Origin: Panagrolaimus kolymaensis
Taxonomy: Eukaryota > Nematoda > Chromadorea > Rhabditida > Panagrolaimidae
Direction of reading: 5' to 3'
Length of the DNA: 64,000 bases
Assembly: GCA_028622995.1 (NCBI GenBank)
Contig: JAJQJQ010000069.1
Coordinates: 372,001-436,000, forward strand
Shown here: positions 22,378-33,816 of the stretch, in pieces
Numbering within the stretch: position 1 is the first letter of the stretch
Layout of the letters: each line of letters starts with the position of its first letter
Translations under genes and position numbers: made by a program
Notes under the pieces: generated by a model
The model's input: the letters and a program-made list of their open reading frames with translations, nothing else
Database searches by the model: none
Told to the model about the DNA's origin: nothing

Positions 22378-24358
22378 ATGCTAGATAATTTCCAACAATG
22401 TCTTATCATTTTTGCTGCTATTTTATGCTCGTATAATATGTTTGGAATAACCATTCAAGTTATTTTTAGTTTTCTTATTAAAGCTTTTCATGTTAATTTT
22501 CGGTAAGCTTTTCTGCACTTTTTTTTTAAATTCAAACAATAGTCAAACGTTTTTACATTTACCCCGAATAAAAAGTTCGAACTTTTCACAAACACTCAAA
22601 ACATTTTTTAAATCAAAATATTAAGTATAGCGAACATATTTTAACTTTTAACTCTTTAATTATTGTTCTGTCTTTCTACCGCCCCATTTGCTTCGTGATT
22701 GTATGGTGTTATGGTTATGTGTTTAAAATTTTCTTTATAAACTGATATTAATACTCTAACTTAGTTACATTTGGGATAGGATTGAATTACAATTTTTACA
22801 AAATTACTGATCCATTATTAAATAAAAATTTATCTTATAAACGTATTTTCAAAATAAAAAAAAATCAATCAAAAAATTCAAAAAAAAGTCGAGAGAAATG
22901 AGCAATTTCTCGTTTTGATAAAGTGAAAAATTCCTTTGGGCTAAAGACGTCTTTTGAAACCTAGAAAAAAAAACAAGTTTGAAAATAAGAAGAAAAAGAA
23001 AAATATATGTAAACAGCGATCGTGTGTGTATCTATACTTGTTTGGTCGTTTTTTACTAGGAAGGATGGAAAACAAAATGAGGTAAAAATTTAACAACAAA
23101 AAAAACACAGAATTTTTCTTTCAAACTTTGTAAAATAAATTTTTCAGAATTGTATATTTAAATTTGCTATTAGCCATGAGTTTCATATCATTTGGATTTT
23201 TTATTTCAATCATTTATATGTTTATGGAAGACACGCTAATTCCAAAAGGAAAAAATCAACATTCATTTAAAATTGTTGAAGCCATCGCCCTTTATGGAGC
23301 TTATATGATGCGAACGGTATTTATTGCATTTTTTATTGAACGTTCATTTGCGACATTTATGTCAAAAATTTATGAGAAAAAACATTTTTGGATTGTTGGA
23401 ATTTTTGTTACTTTTTTAGTGGTACGTCCATTTTTTTATTTTAGTGGCGAAAAAAAAGATGGCTAAAAAATTAGTTGGAAATTTTTTTTAGCATGCTTTT
23501 ACAATTTGTTTAATGCTTTTATGGACTTTTCGAAGTGATATTTTTGGTAATAGTAAGTTAATAATAGTGAAAATATGTTTTTGGGATACTTTGATTGTTG
23601 TTATTTTTTTAGCTTTGGTTACTTCGATAATTCAACAAGGATTCCTTATTTTCTTGGATATGGTTGCAATTATTGTAAGTTTTTCTTGAGACGTTTACTA
23701 AAAATTTTGAACTTTGAAAGAAGTAACTAAAAAGTGCAATGCACCAACCACAAAATTAATAAATTTAGAAATGTTTGATTTGATTATTTTTTTAAACATT
23801 TTTTGAAACAAAACACTTTTTTGAAAGAAAAAACTTGAAATTGCCACGTCCTTAATTTTTTTTTTCATTCCTTCTTTTTTCTATTTTTTTTACAGTAAAA
23901 TAAAAAAAATGTTTTAGTGCGTGTTTGGCCTTCGAAGTTGGAATAAGCGCCTTCGAGCTGCAAACAATCAATCCCGTGTCGAATTATCTGAACGTTATCA
24001 AATTGCAGAAAATATTCGTTCCATAAATGCCATTGGACCCATTTCACTTATATGTGGAATAATTAATTTAATTATAAGTATCACAAATATTACGATAACC
24101 GTGACAAGTAAATATGAAAAATATCATAACACTATTTTTACTTTTATGATGAATATCAATGTCGCGGTGGCTTTGACCATGGGTTTAAAAAATAGTACCT
24201 TCCTTCGAAAGGTAGCTTTGCTCCTTCCAATTGTTGAAAGAATTTGGAAATCCATTCAAGATGTATCAACTCTTAAATTTGCTTTACAATTAACTAGTTT
24301 AAAAGCCGAGAAAGGACAAGATGTTCATTTTGAAGGTTTAAAACAAATGTGGTCTTAA
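22378..24358 (+). CDS. Sre-like serpentine chemoreceptor 2
   Basis: Five exons (22378-22502, 23148-23421, 23492-23552, 23613-23674, 23918-24358) join in phase to 320 residues. It starts MLDN like its upstream neighbour and carries the matching motifs ERSFATFMSKIYEKKHFW and LSERYQIAENIRSINAI, with seven hydrophobic segments. It is therefore a tandem paralogue of the previous receptor, with different intron usage in the second half: introns before the LSERYQ segment match, later ones are missing. Presumed chemosensory GPCR. Confidence 0.82.
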
Positions 24359-24700
24359 AAAGTTTTTTCTTTCATATATGAATAAATAAAAATGTATCAT
24401 AATGAGAAAAATAATTATTTTAAAGCATAAAAATAAAAAACTATCCAAAAAAAGAAAATTAAAGATATTATGATGTCAGAATTATAGCTTGTTTGAAACT
24501 TTTTTTCGATTTAGAAAATTTCCTTCCGCCATTTACTTTGAAGAATTTTTGAGGGGAAAAAACAGTAGACGGAAAACAATGGCAAAGGGTGGCTCTATAT
24601 GCAAATTTTACTTCACCGATTTTACTTTCATTTTTTGAGCGAAATAAACTTCTTCTTTTTTTCTATTGAATTTTTAACGAAAGCAAAGAGCAAGTTTTTA
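24359..24700. other. Intergenic between receptor 2 and the Ser-rich gene
   Basis: AT-rich; includes AATAAA-like signals just after the receptor stop. An in-frame ATG at 24599 could extend the next gene by 34 mostly hydrophobic and basic residues, but the ATG at 24701 opens the better-composed protein. Confidence 0.35.
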
Positions 24701-25426
24701 ATGGAATCATCACCTCAAACAAGTAGTAGTTCATCATGTTCAATTTCATCAAATGGGGAAGGTGGCGATAATGATGAATTGGGTAAACAAATAGTTGATT
24801 TAATTAAACGTTTAATAAATGAAGCTGATCCAGAAACAGAAAAAATTAAAATTGAATTTACTTTTACTCCATTTAAAGAAGCATCAACAAAAACTAAAGA
24901 TGGAAAGTAAGTTGTTTGATTATTTCTTTTCTTTGTAAACTTTTTTAATGCATATATTTTTTAGGCCAAAGCATGTAAATCCACCTATGTCTCAAATCGT
25001 CACCACTTATATTGATTTATCATCTCAACAAAAAACTCAATCAACTGCTTCAAAAGATGCTCATCGTCATGGTCGTCAAGAAAAATTATCAAAAGAAAGA
25101 AAGCCAAAGAAAAGTGGATCACAAACAAGAACAACTTCATCAAAAGTATCATCGCTTATTTCTTCAACCTCATCAAAATATGAAACTGGTTCTTCTTCAA
25201 CACCATCATCGTCTGCTCCTAAAAAGGGATTATCAGCAATTTCAAATCTCAGTTATTCTAATTATTATCAGTAAGTGAATCTTATCGTCGTTTATTGTCT
25301 TATTTACAAAGCCATTTTGTTTTTAGGAATTTACTTCAAATTGTTGATAAACAACGTTCTGAAACTTCATCGGTGCCTTCATTCAAAAAAGCTTCATCAA
25401 AAACAAAATCCAAAAAGCGTCGATGA
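24701..25426 (+). CDS. Small Ser/Thr/Lys-rich protein of unknown function
   Basis: Three exons (24701-24906, 24965-25270, 25327-25426) join in phase to 203 residues. The N-terminus is Ser-rich, followed by an acidic, helical-looking segment (LGKQIVDLIKRLINEAD), then a long Ser/Thr/Lys/Arg-rich region rich in potential phosphorylation sites, and a basic C-terminus (KTKSKKRR) that could serve as a nuclear localisation signal. No known domain, signal peptide or membrane segment is seen. The regular splice structure and consistent phase argue for a real gene. Function cannot be stated. Confidence 0.65.
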
Positions 25427-26332
25427 TCCTCATCTCATCCAATTTCTTCCTTTCCTTGAAATTTCTCTTATTTACGTTCGTCTCTCTGATTCAGAATTTT
25501 GTATGTTATAAATAATAATGAATAAAATAATGATGTAACAATTTATTTATGTGCAAGCTGGATACTATGTAATTTTTATGTATGAAGCACCCGGATACCA
25601 AACTAACAGCAAATGAAATAAAACATAAACCATGATAACTACAAAAAAGAAATAAGTCTACTAATAAATCGTGAATTGCAAACAACTTTCAAAAGAAAAA
25701 ATATTACCGCTGATCTCTTGATTTTTTGTTCTGTTTCACCCTTTTTTCTTTTTTTTCCATAATCAGCTATCGTATACTTTTTAACTTACACACACGCCTC
25801 ATTATTGGTTTTCCTTTTTTCCTTTTTTTAAATTGCAAAAACTATTGTACATTGATAAAAAAAAAATGAGGCGTTCAATTCAATTACATGAATTGGCAAT
25901 TGTCCCTCGTGTGTCAAACCAATCCTTTTTGTAGTGAATACACGTTGCTTACTTTTTGAAGGTTAGCACTTCTCCTTGAAACTCTGTACATACTTTTTTT
26001 ATCACCAAAAAATGAAGGTGGATAATTATCGATAGTTACCGCACCCATTAAAAAAAATGCTATCACACAAACAAACAAAAAACTATCCACTTTGAAGAAT
26101 GAAGGAAGGCTGCTTGCCTGGCTGATTGAGTTAGTAGGAGCAGCAGCTTTTTGTACTCCTTTTTTTTCTTGTGTTTGATAAGGAAGGAGACCTTTGAAGT
26201 AAAATAAAAAAATTTTCATGGGTATTAAAACTACTCCTTTTTGGTCTTTTTCTTTTCAATTGTTTCTACCAGTTGGTTAACTTGCTTCTTTGTTTATGGG
26301 CAACAACTAACACAAAAAAAAGTTAAAACTGA
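25427..26332. other. Intergenic, upstream of the VWD/fibrinogen gene
   Basis: About 900 bases of AT-rich sequence with no credible coding potential. The minus-strand frame at 25914-26219 lacks splice partners and any domain. It should contain the promoter of the following gene. Confidence 0.4.
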
Positions 26333-29300
26333 ATGATGAAAAATAAAATATTTTATTTATTTATTATTTATTTTGTTGTTAGGTAAGTTAATTATCGCAC
26401 ATATTTTATGAGTAACACAATAAGCTATAGTTAAAAATCGATTATATATTATTTTATTTTAGTTGCAATGCTGCAGTTTCCCAATGTGATGCCCATGATT
26501 CTCATTGTCATGTAGTTTCACAACAAGCGTCGATAATAGAAAAATATGAAAAAGAATTATCTAGATATCATTCAATTTTAGCTGATTCAACATGCACCGT
26601 TTGTTCGATAAATGGTTCAAATCCATGTTTAAATGGTGGAAATTGTGTTGTATTGGATAAATATTCATATGTGTAAGTTAGTTTTGTGGCTTATTTATTA
26701 TTTGCAACTTTTGGGTGTAATACTTCTTCTTTTTATTTTTTTGATGAAGTCTTTTACTTTTTTTTTGTCTTTTTTGATTTTTTATTGCCACCAATAATAA
26801 TTTTCCTTCCTCCTAATTTTGGTTGGTTTTTCGTTACATCCCCTTTTTTTCTTAAGCTGTTGGGTATCAATAAATTGCAAATATTTTGGGATGAAAGAAA
26901 AAATGGGTGGCATCTTCCGGAGGTAGCCATTTGAAAAAGATACGGACTTTTTAAGGTGTCCTTTCCAAAAAGAATGAAAGGAAAATGAATGAAAAATTTG
27001 CATAAAATTTTTTACATGCATTTTATAAATTAAATTAACTCATTTTTTAGTTTAATTAGCATAAATACAACATTAACTAAAGCTTTTTTTGTTGCATTAT
27101 ATCATTTTATATAATTTTTTGAACCGTGCTGTTGTCATCTTTGTGTTTCTCTTCAAAATGTTAAATTTTGCTTTGGAAGCTTTTTTAAAGCTATCAAAAC
27201 TTTGGACTATGCCTATGGCAATTGTCCCTACGGTTGATGATTTTATTCTTCAACGGGCTTTTAATGACAAGGGGTGCAAAAAAGACGAAATGTCTTTTGA
27301 TGCATTAGGCGAAATGCTTTCTATATCAGCACCTAACAAAGAATGTGACATTACTCACTCTCTTTCAAAAACTTCTCAAAATGTTTCATCATTATCTTAT
27401 GTTGAAAAAAGTTATGACTCTTCTGTTCAACAGTTGGGTGAAAAAAACGTTGAAAATGAAGGTTCGCCGAAAAAGCCCAAATTATTAAGAGATGCTGGTA
27501 ATTTTGGGTCACCTATTGTCCATAATGACGAGGTGTCGACGGTTCCTTTTGAAATACCTCCAATTGACACAAATATCCCATTAAATGAGGATAGTCTTAA
27601 TCGCGTTAAAAATAATCGATGGATTGATGACGATGCCGTGCATCATGTAATATTCAAGGATGTAATTGAAGGACATCAAGAATCACGATTGTTAGTTAGT
27701 CCTGTTATTTGGGCTAATGGATACAATGTTGACTATTGGACATTAGAAACTCAAAGACGAAAACGCCGTTTACCAACACAACCCCATTATACTGAAAATT
27801 TTGAATATGCAATAATTCCTATAAATATTAACAACGTTCATTGGACATTGGCCATTCTATCAAAAGAAGAAAAATTGTGTAAATATTATGATACTTTTGG
27901 TGATGATTTACCAACTTCTCAAAAAACAAAACTTATGGCAATTTGTAAAATGTTATGTGGATTTGATTGCACATTTCAACGTGTTCCAGTTAATACTTTT
28001 CAACGCCAAACTGATTCAATCAATTGTGGACCGATGATTTGCATGTTAGTTAGAAAAATATTTAATAACCAACGTTTATTTTTTGGATTACAAGAAATAG
28101 TTGCTTGGAGACGAGATGTATATAACCAATGAGAAATGTCTTGATAACTTATGGTGAGATATTTTCGTTATTTTAAAAATTTTATATTTTTTTATTTTAG
28201 TTAAAGTTTCAAACATGGGATTGGACGAAAATACTAAAAGAATATTTCGTATTTCAAACAATGTCGAATATGTACTTTTAATGGATATGATAAAAAATAC
28301 TGGTGTTATGTTTACTGAAAAATAAGTGGATTATACTGTTACAACACCATCTGAAATACGATTTCCTAATCCACTTATGAAAGAAATTTTAAATGATGTT
28401 CAACAAAGTGCTGAAAAGATAGATGAATTTCTTGATGATAGTGCATTTAAGCAACTGAATATTTTTGATGGCGCTGAACTTGAAAGAACTCAAGATGATA
28501 TCAATATTTCTGATGATGAACTTGAAACAACTCAAGATGATGATAGTGATTATGATTTTGAAGATGTCTTAATTTAAAGAAATTTTTTAAAAAACCTTCA
28601 TTTTTTATATATAGATTTTTTTAAATTGATTGTGTTTGGTAATAAATTTGTGTATATTTTTTTTCTTCCTCTTATTTGTGTTTTGTATGATTAAAAAAAT
28701 GTCGAAATTTTCGTTGGATATTTAATAACAGAAAACACTGAAGCTGTGATTGTCTAGGTGGTGGCGTGCCGAAGGCACGCCTGCCGCCTAGTAAAAGATA
28801 AAAATGAATGAACTCCTCCGAGTTTTGTAGTTTTTTTTATGATTGAAAAATAAGAAATTCGGGAAGTTGTAAAAATGTCAATTTTTTTGAGGACAAAAGT
28901 TTTCACCCAACATTTTTTGGAATTATAAGTTAGGTTGCTAAAAGAGTTTTCTTGAATTATAAAAAGTGTTTTCAATCATTAACTAACTAATTTTTTTCAT
29001 TGATTCTAACTTCTTTCCCTAATTTTTTTTAGATGTGATTGCCCTGATGCTTATAGTGGAACATATTGTCAAAATAAAATTACTTGTGGACCAAATGATT
29101 GCGGCCAAAATGCTGTTTGCACGGTTTTCAATCACAATAAAGTGTGTAGCTGTCCAATGGGATATACCGTGAGTCCACTTTGATAGGCTATGTATTTAGG
29201 CACAGTAATCAAAGTGAAATTTATTTCAGGGCGATCCAAGATATGGATGTAATGTTAAAACTTCACGTGGATGTGTTCGTGGAGATCCACATTATTCCAC

Positions 29301-32300
29301 TTTTGATGGAAGCTACTATGATTATATGGGCACGTGTCCATATGTGATTACCCAAACTCAAAATCAATCATTTTCTTTAGTTGGTTATAATGAATTTCGT
29401 TCAGGAAATAATCAGTAAGTAATCTTAAAAACTGGCATAAAGCTTAGAAAAAAATCTTGCATCCTGGAATAAAGTTTCAGAAAAATGTTTGATTTCTTGC
29501 AGCAACAACAAAAATTTTAATGGGCGCGGTTTTTTTCTTACCAAATCAAACATTTTTTGTTTTGGGGTTTGTGTATTGCTTCTGTTTTTTGAAACCTCGT
29601 GTTCACATTTCTTTATTTCTTCATTTGCAGCAATTTTTTTTTGAGTTCCTTTTGTTGTTGCTTATCTAGCGACAAAGATCAAAATATAGGAAAGAAGCAT
29701 TCTTGTTGCTGGGTGTTGCTGCGTGCATTCTCAGTTTGAAGAAAGATAAAATTAACAGTACCTAACTTCTCGCTTCTATGTATGTTTTCTTTTATCTAAA
29801 CCTGAAGAATGCTTTTGGTTTATCTACTTTGAAAAAATATTAAAAAAAAGTTAATCAACAGGAAGTAAAGCTTCTTTGATGTCTTTGAAGGCGGTTTCTT
29901 AGATGCATAAAATAAAAGAACTTCTTTAAACTTTAAGCAGCTTAAATTATGAATCATAGAACAAAGAAATAAAAAGCGACATTAAATAATTGGACGATTG
30001 ACCTTTTGGATTTTTGCTCTAAAACCCCGCGTAACAGAAAAAATGAGACATCAAACTTTTTAAGGCCTTTATGTATTTTTGTTATGCGAATCAAAGAAAC
30101 TAAAATTTCTTTTAACTATGGTTGCTCCATTAAAAATGAGGATATTATAAAAAACTGACGCTTTTACCTTACACCTTTTCGTTTTTTAGTGTCTCATATC
30201 TTACAAGCTTCAATTTATTTACTCAAAATACCAACTTCCAAATCACAAATAAATTAAGACTTTATGTTAATGGAATCCGTCATTTCTTCCCACATTATTA
30301 TCCATCACTTTTTAATCCAATTGTAAAATTAACTAAATTTTTTGATCACGTAAAAATCCATGATTATTCCACTGGCGCAATAATAGATTTTAAAAATAAT
30401 CAACTATGCATTTCTGTTCCACAAACTTCAATTTGGCAAGGCACAGGTAAAACTGGTGGAGCTTTGGGTGATATTGATGATCAATGCTCAAATGATTTTC
30501 ATCTTCAAAATGGAACTACTTTGAATATAAATAATTGTAATCAAGGTTCATCAGTGGATGCAGCAATTTTTGCTGATTCATGGGTCACCGATCCAGATTA
30601 TAATAATTGTGTCTTAGGAAAAATTCTTCAAAATAATACTAATTGCGTAAGTTATTTTCACTTATTTTGGTTTAAATATAAAAAAAGAGTCAAAACATTT
30701 TTATTTATCTCTCGTAAATTTTTAGAATGCCCCAGCTGCTCAAGCTAAATGTCAAGCCATTCGAGATGCTAAAACTGGGCAAGGTCCATTCGCAAAATGT
30801 CAACCATTAACTCCAGATGTAATTGATCAATATTTTAATGATTGCGTATTTGATGTATGCCTAGGATATGAATCATGTGATATATTAGCTAATTTTGCAA
30901 CTTCTTGCCTTGAACAACTCCCATGTAAGCAATTTAGAAGGGAAAAAAATTTCATAGACTCCATTGAAGCTAAAATAAATTTTGTTTTATAGTTGTGATG
31001 ATTGATAATTGGAGAGATGCAGCAAATTGTCCATGGCTTTGTCCAATACATAGTAGTTATTCCCTTCAAACTCCAATATGTCAAAATACTTGCGCTGATC
31101 CAAATTATAGTAATTCATCGAGTTGTCGAGATGGCCATCAAGAAGGATGCAAGTGCTGGCCGGGCTTTTATCTGGATTCAGTTGGAGATGATGATAACTT
31201 TTCATTTGCTTGTCGAAGATTAGATGATTGTGGTTGCACGGATTCATATGGAAATTATTATCCTCGTAAGTTTATTTTTTAAATTTTTAGATAAAAAACT
31301 TCACAGTAAAATCAAATTCGTTTTCGAGACACTTTTACTCCTCTAAAAAATTCCCTATTCCCAACCTTTAAAGCTTTTGTTAATTAACTTTTATAAATTT
31401 AGCTAACACTCAATGGCTAAATAATAATTGCACGATTCATAATCAATGCAAAAATGGTAAACTCACCAGTCAACCCGTTGTATGTTCACAGAATGCAAAA
31501 TGTATAATTGATAACCAAGGAGAACCCACATGCAGTTGTGGACCAGGATTTAATGGAACTGGATACGCATGTCAAGATATTGATGAATGCCTTGTTCCAA
31601 CTAAATGTAATGCAAATATCAATCATGGAGTTTGTGTTAATACACCTGGTTCATATTATTGTCAATGCATTGCTCCATATGGTGGAGATGAATGTGCAAC
31701 GTATATGCCAACCAGGCATTGCGCAGATTTATATGTTTATAATGGAATTAAAGTTAATGGAGTTTATAATATCACGATTGGAGTGGATTATGTTAATAAA
31801 GCCAATGCAATTTGGACAGAAGTTTATTGCGATATGGAAACAGATGGAGGTGGATGGACTTTAGCTTCACATGGAAATCAATCCGCTGGAAAAACATATG
31901 ATGAATATACTCGAGGATTTGGTATTGCTACAGATAAACAAATATGGTTGGGTCTTGAAAATTTTCATCTTATGACAAATCAAATGCCAACCGCTTTACG
32001 AGTTGTAATTGAACGATGCAAAGTTAATAATGTTGCGGATTCAACTCGAGAATGCACATATCCAAGCTTCAATGTGCTTTCCGTGGATAAAGGTTATCCA
32101 GTCATGATTCCAGAATTATGTGGAAATGGAAATGAAACAACTTTTGATGGATTTGATGGTTGGGTTAGATGGCCCAAAGATGATATCGGACCAATTTTTA
32201 CAACATTTGATAAAGATTCCACTCAATATAATTGTTCAGCAGAATATGAAAATACTGGTTGGTGGTTTTATGCATCCAAACAAGGTTCATTATGTGGTGC

Positions 32301-32442
32301 AGCAAATTTGAATGGTTTGAGACAATCATGTAATGATAACTTCCTTCCACAAGGATATCTCACATGGCATTATGATCCCGTTGAAGATGCTTATATGTAT
32401 TTGAGACCTTCAGGTTATCCAAATTATGATAATCACCCGTAA
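26333..32442 (+). CDS. Secreted EGF/VWD/C8/TIL/fibrinogen-domain protein
   Basis: Eight exons (26333-26382, 26463-26672, 29033-29168, 29230-29414, 30190-30646, 30726-30924, 30993-31265, 31403-32442) join in phase to 849 residues. Order: signal peptide (about 1-20), an EGF-like domain (CLNGGNCVVLDKYSYVCDC, about 63-98), a second Cys-rich EGF-like unit, a VWD domain (GDPHYSTFDGSYYDYMG, about 148-300), a C8-type Cys-rich region, a TIL-type region, EGF and calcium-binding EGF repeats (DIDECLVPTKC), and a C-terminal fibrinogen-related domain (CDMETDGGGWTL, about 605-849). VWD-C8-TIL units are typical of mucin- and tectorin-like extracellular proteins; fibrinogen-related domains often bind glycans or ligands. 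An extracellular matrix or secreted recognition role is inferred. Intron 2 (2.36 kb) splits the first EGF domain and carries a Ulp1-type protease ORF. Confidence 0.87.
27089..28132 (+). CDS. Ulp1/C48-type cysteine protease ORF nested in an intron
   Basis: An uninterrupted frame of 347 codons (a more likely start is the ATG at 27158, residue 24) lies in the same orientation inside intron 2 of the VWD/fibrinogen gene. The C-terminal half is a Ulp1-like peptidase domain with the full catalytic set: His251 (NNVHWTLAIL), Asp268 (KYYDTFG), Gln307 (QRQTDSINCG) and Cys313. The N-terminal half is polar and unrecognised. Such proteases cleave SUMO or SUMO-like conjugates, and related genes are carried by several DNA transposons. 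No transposase, terminal inverted repeats or target-site duplication were found here, so its origin (captured gene or element remnant) is open. Intactness suggests recent arrival or selection. Confidence 0.75.
   Translation: MLHYIILYNFLNRAVVIFVFLFKMLNFALEAFLKLSKLWTMPMAIVPTVDDFILQRAFNDKGCKKDEMSFDALGEMLSISAPNKECDITHSLSKTSQNVSSLSYVEKSYDSSVQQLGEKNVENEGSPKKPKLLRDAGNFGSPIVHNDEVSTVPFEIPPIDTNIPLNEDSLNRVKNNRWIDDDAVHHVIFKDVIEGHQESRLLVSPVIWANGYNVDYWTLETQRRKRRLPTQPHYTENFEYAIIPININNVHWTLAILSKEEKLCKYYDTFGDDLPTSQKTKLMAICKMLCGFDCTFQRVPVNTFQRQTDSINCGPMICMLVRKIFNNQRLFFGLQEIVAWRRDVYNQ
28215..28577 (+). pseudogene. Acidic second ORF of the nested insert, interrupted by an in-frame stop
   Basis: One frame runs from an ATG at 28215 through a TAA at 28323-28325 to a TAA at 28575-28577. 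The first part reads MGLDENTKRIFRISNNVEY; after the stop it continues with a very acidic tail (DDELETTQDDDSDYDFEDV). The coding-like composition on both sides suggests one protein with a nonsense mutation, or a separate short product. A possible 47-base intron (28154-28200) lies between it and the protease ORF. No domain recognised. Confidence 0.45.
28755..28795. repeat. GC-rich near-perfect hairpin
   Basis: CTAGGTGGTGGCGTGCC, GAA, then GGCACGCCTGCCGCCTAG form an imperfect inverted repeat of about 38 bases, strikingly GC-rich in an AT-rich intron. It could be a small mobile-element end or a folded element; it lies about 180 bases after the acidic ORF. The inner GCCGAAGGC resembles the CCTTCGG stems in the satellite at 17.6-18.2 kb. 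Confidence 0.6.
29415..30189. other. Long intron 4 of the VWD/fibrinogen gene
   Basis: About 775 bases between the two exons of the VWD domain. AT-rich, no open frame or repeat recognised. Confidence 0.6.
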
Positions 32443-32488
32443 TACATAATTATTGATTGCCGCCAAATTTGTGTGTTTATAAAACAGT

Positions 32489-32494
32489 AATAAA
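32489..32494 (+). terminator. Polyadenylation signal AATAAA
   Basis: Hexamer about 47 bases after the stop codon of the VWD/fibrinogen gene. The next gene is convergent and ends at 32631, so the two 3' ends share under 190 bases. Confidence 0.5.
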
Positions 32495-32630
32495 ATTGCT
32501 AATCATTGGTTTTCCCGCAAAATGACACAAGTTTTGATCTTAAAAATATTTTATACAAACAACAACGAAAACGTAAACAAAAACACAGTTACAAACATTA
32601 AATTACAGAGAAAAAAGTACAAAAAAGAAA

Positions 32631-33816
32631 TCAAGTTCGAACAACAGTATAAAAATCATCTTTGCTAAACTTGGTAGCAAAAAATTCATGAATCTTATCA
32701 TAATCATTAACAAGTAATTTTTTGATTGAGCATTCAAATAAGAAATCACTACACTTGGTTTGAAGTTTGATAGCATTGGAGTCGATGGAACAATTTGCGA
32801 TGCGACATAAGTTAAACGTCGTGACACTTGTGATCAACGAATCTTCAATTAAGTCCTAAAAAATTTGCTTTTTGTAAGGTTGGTTTAATCAATGCGAAAA
32901 ATAACTCACTTTGAGATCAAGGATAGCATACTTATCAAAGAATTTAAGCACACCCATTTCTTCTTCCAATGTTAAAGTTGATACTTTTCTATTATAGCAA
33001 AGTTCCAATGCAGCTTCGACGATTTCATAAGAAAAATCGGTGATATCCATTTCATTGCTGATTGATTCTTTGAAATAGGGATTTTTGAACATTGTATCAA
33101 AGACAGGTGAACAAAGAGAGAGGACAAGTTTATGAATCTAAAATTTAACATTTTAAAGTAGTAATAAGAAAGTTAAGAATGAACAAAACTTACTTCAATT
33201 TGTTTTCCATCAACACCAATGGTAAAATCTTTGTTATTTCCTTCCCACATACGACGACCAAGATCACCAGCTTCCCATTTGATTTCATTTTCAGGATAAA
33301 CTTCACGATAACTCACTGATTCTTGAACACAAAAAGTTCCTTCACATTTGATTGTAAACGTTCCATCAATAATATATTCTTCTTGAAGATTAAAAAAGTC
33401 TTCATTAGAGCAGCCACCGATTCCCCACCGGAATTTTCGGTGAGTTTCAAACGTTTTAGAACGAGTGTATTCTCTTGATTCAATCATAAAATTGATTTCA
33501 GCTTTGATTTTCTCACCATTTTCATTTTCCACATTAAAATAGATCCATGTTTCTCCACGAACTAAGCTATTGTCACCATTAGGGTAAATTGAAAGATTGT
33601 ATTTGATGCCAGGAATATGAGAGCATTCAAATGTTTCAGTTTTTAAAAATTGTTGCTTAACGCAATTTCTCAAAACTTTCAATTGTTTTTCGTCGATTTT
33701 CCATTTGATAGCAAAAGGACATTCAACTCCCTAAAAAACAATAATTAGATAAGTGTGGAAAGAATTAACGGAAAACTTACGATCATTGATGATAATGGAT
33801 TTAAATCTGTCGACAT
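32631..33816 (-). CDS. MATH-BTB protein
   Basis: Four exons (33781-33816, 33194-33730, 32910-33137, 32631-32855) join in phase to 341 residues. Exon 2 holds a MATH-type domain (ECPFAIKWKIDE at its start, CSHIPGIKYNLSIYPNG within). Exon 3 holds the BTB core (IHKLVLSLCSPVFDTMF and FFDKYAILDLK), and exon 4 the helical C-terminus. MATH-BTB proteins usually recruit substrates through MATH to cullin-3 ligases bound by BTB. The two BTB introns fall at the same places as in the plus-strand gene at 45.3 kb, showing common descent. No signal peptide or membrane segment is seen, unlike that paralogue. Confidence 0.85.

Noticed and set aside
27089..28132. Bacterial or viral horizontal transfer as the source of the protease ORF
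   Set aside because: Codon and base use match the surroundings, and Ulp1-type proteases are common in eukaryotes and their transposons; nothing seen requires transfer.
31508..31864. 118-codon plus-strand frame rich in Met and Leu
   Set aside because: Shadow frame of the EGF/fibrinogen exon, which is supported in the other frame by conserved cysteines and phase.
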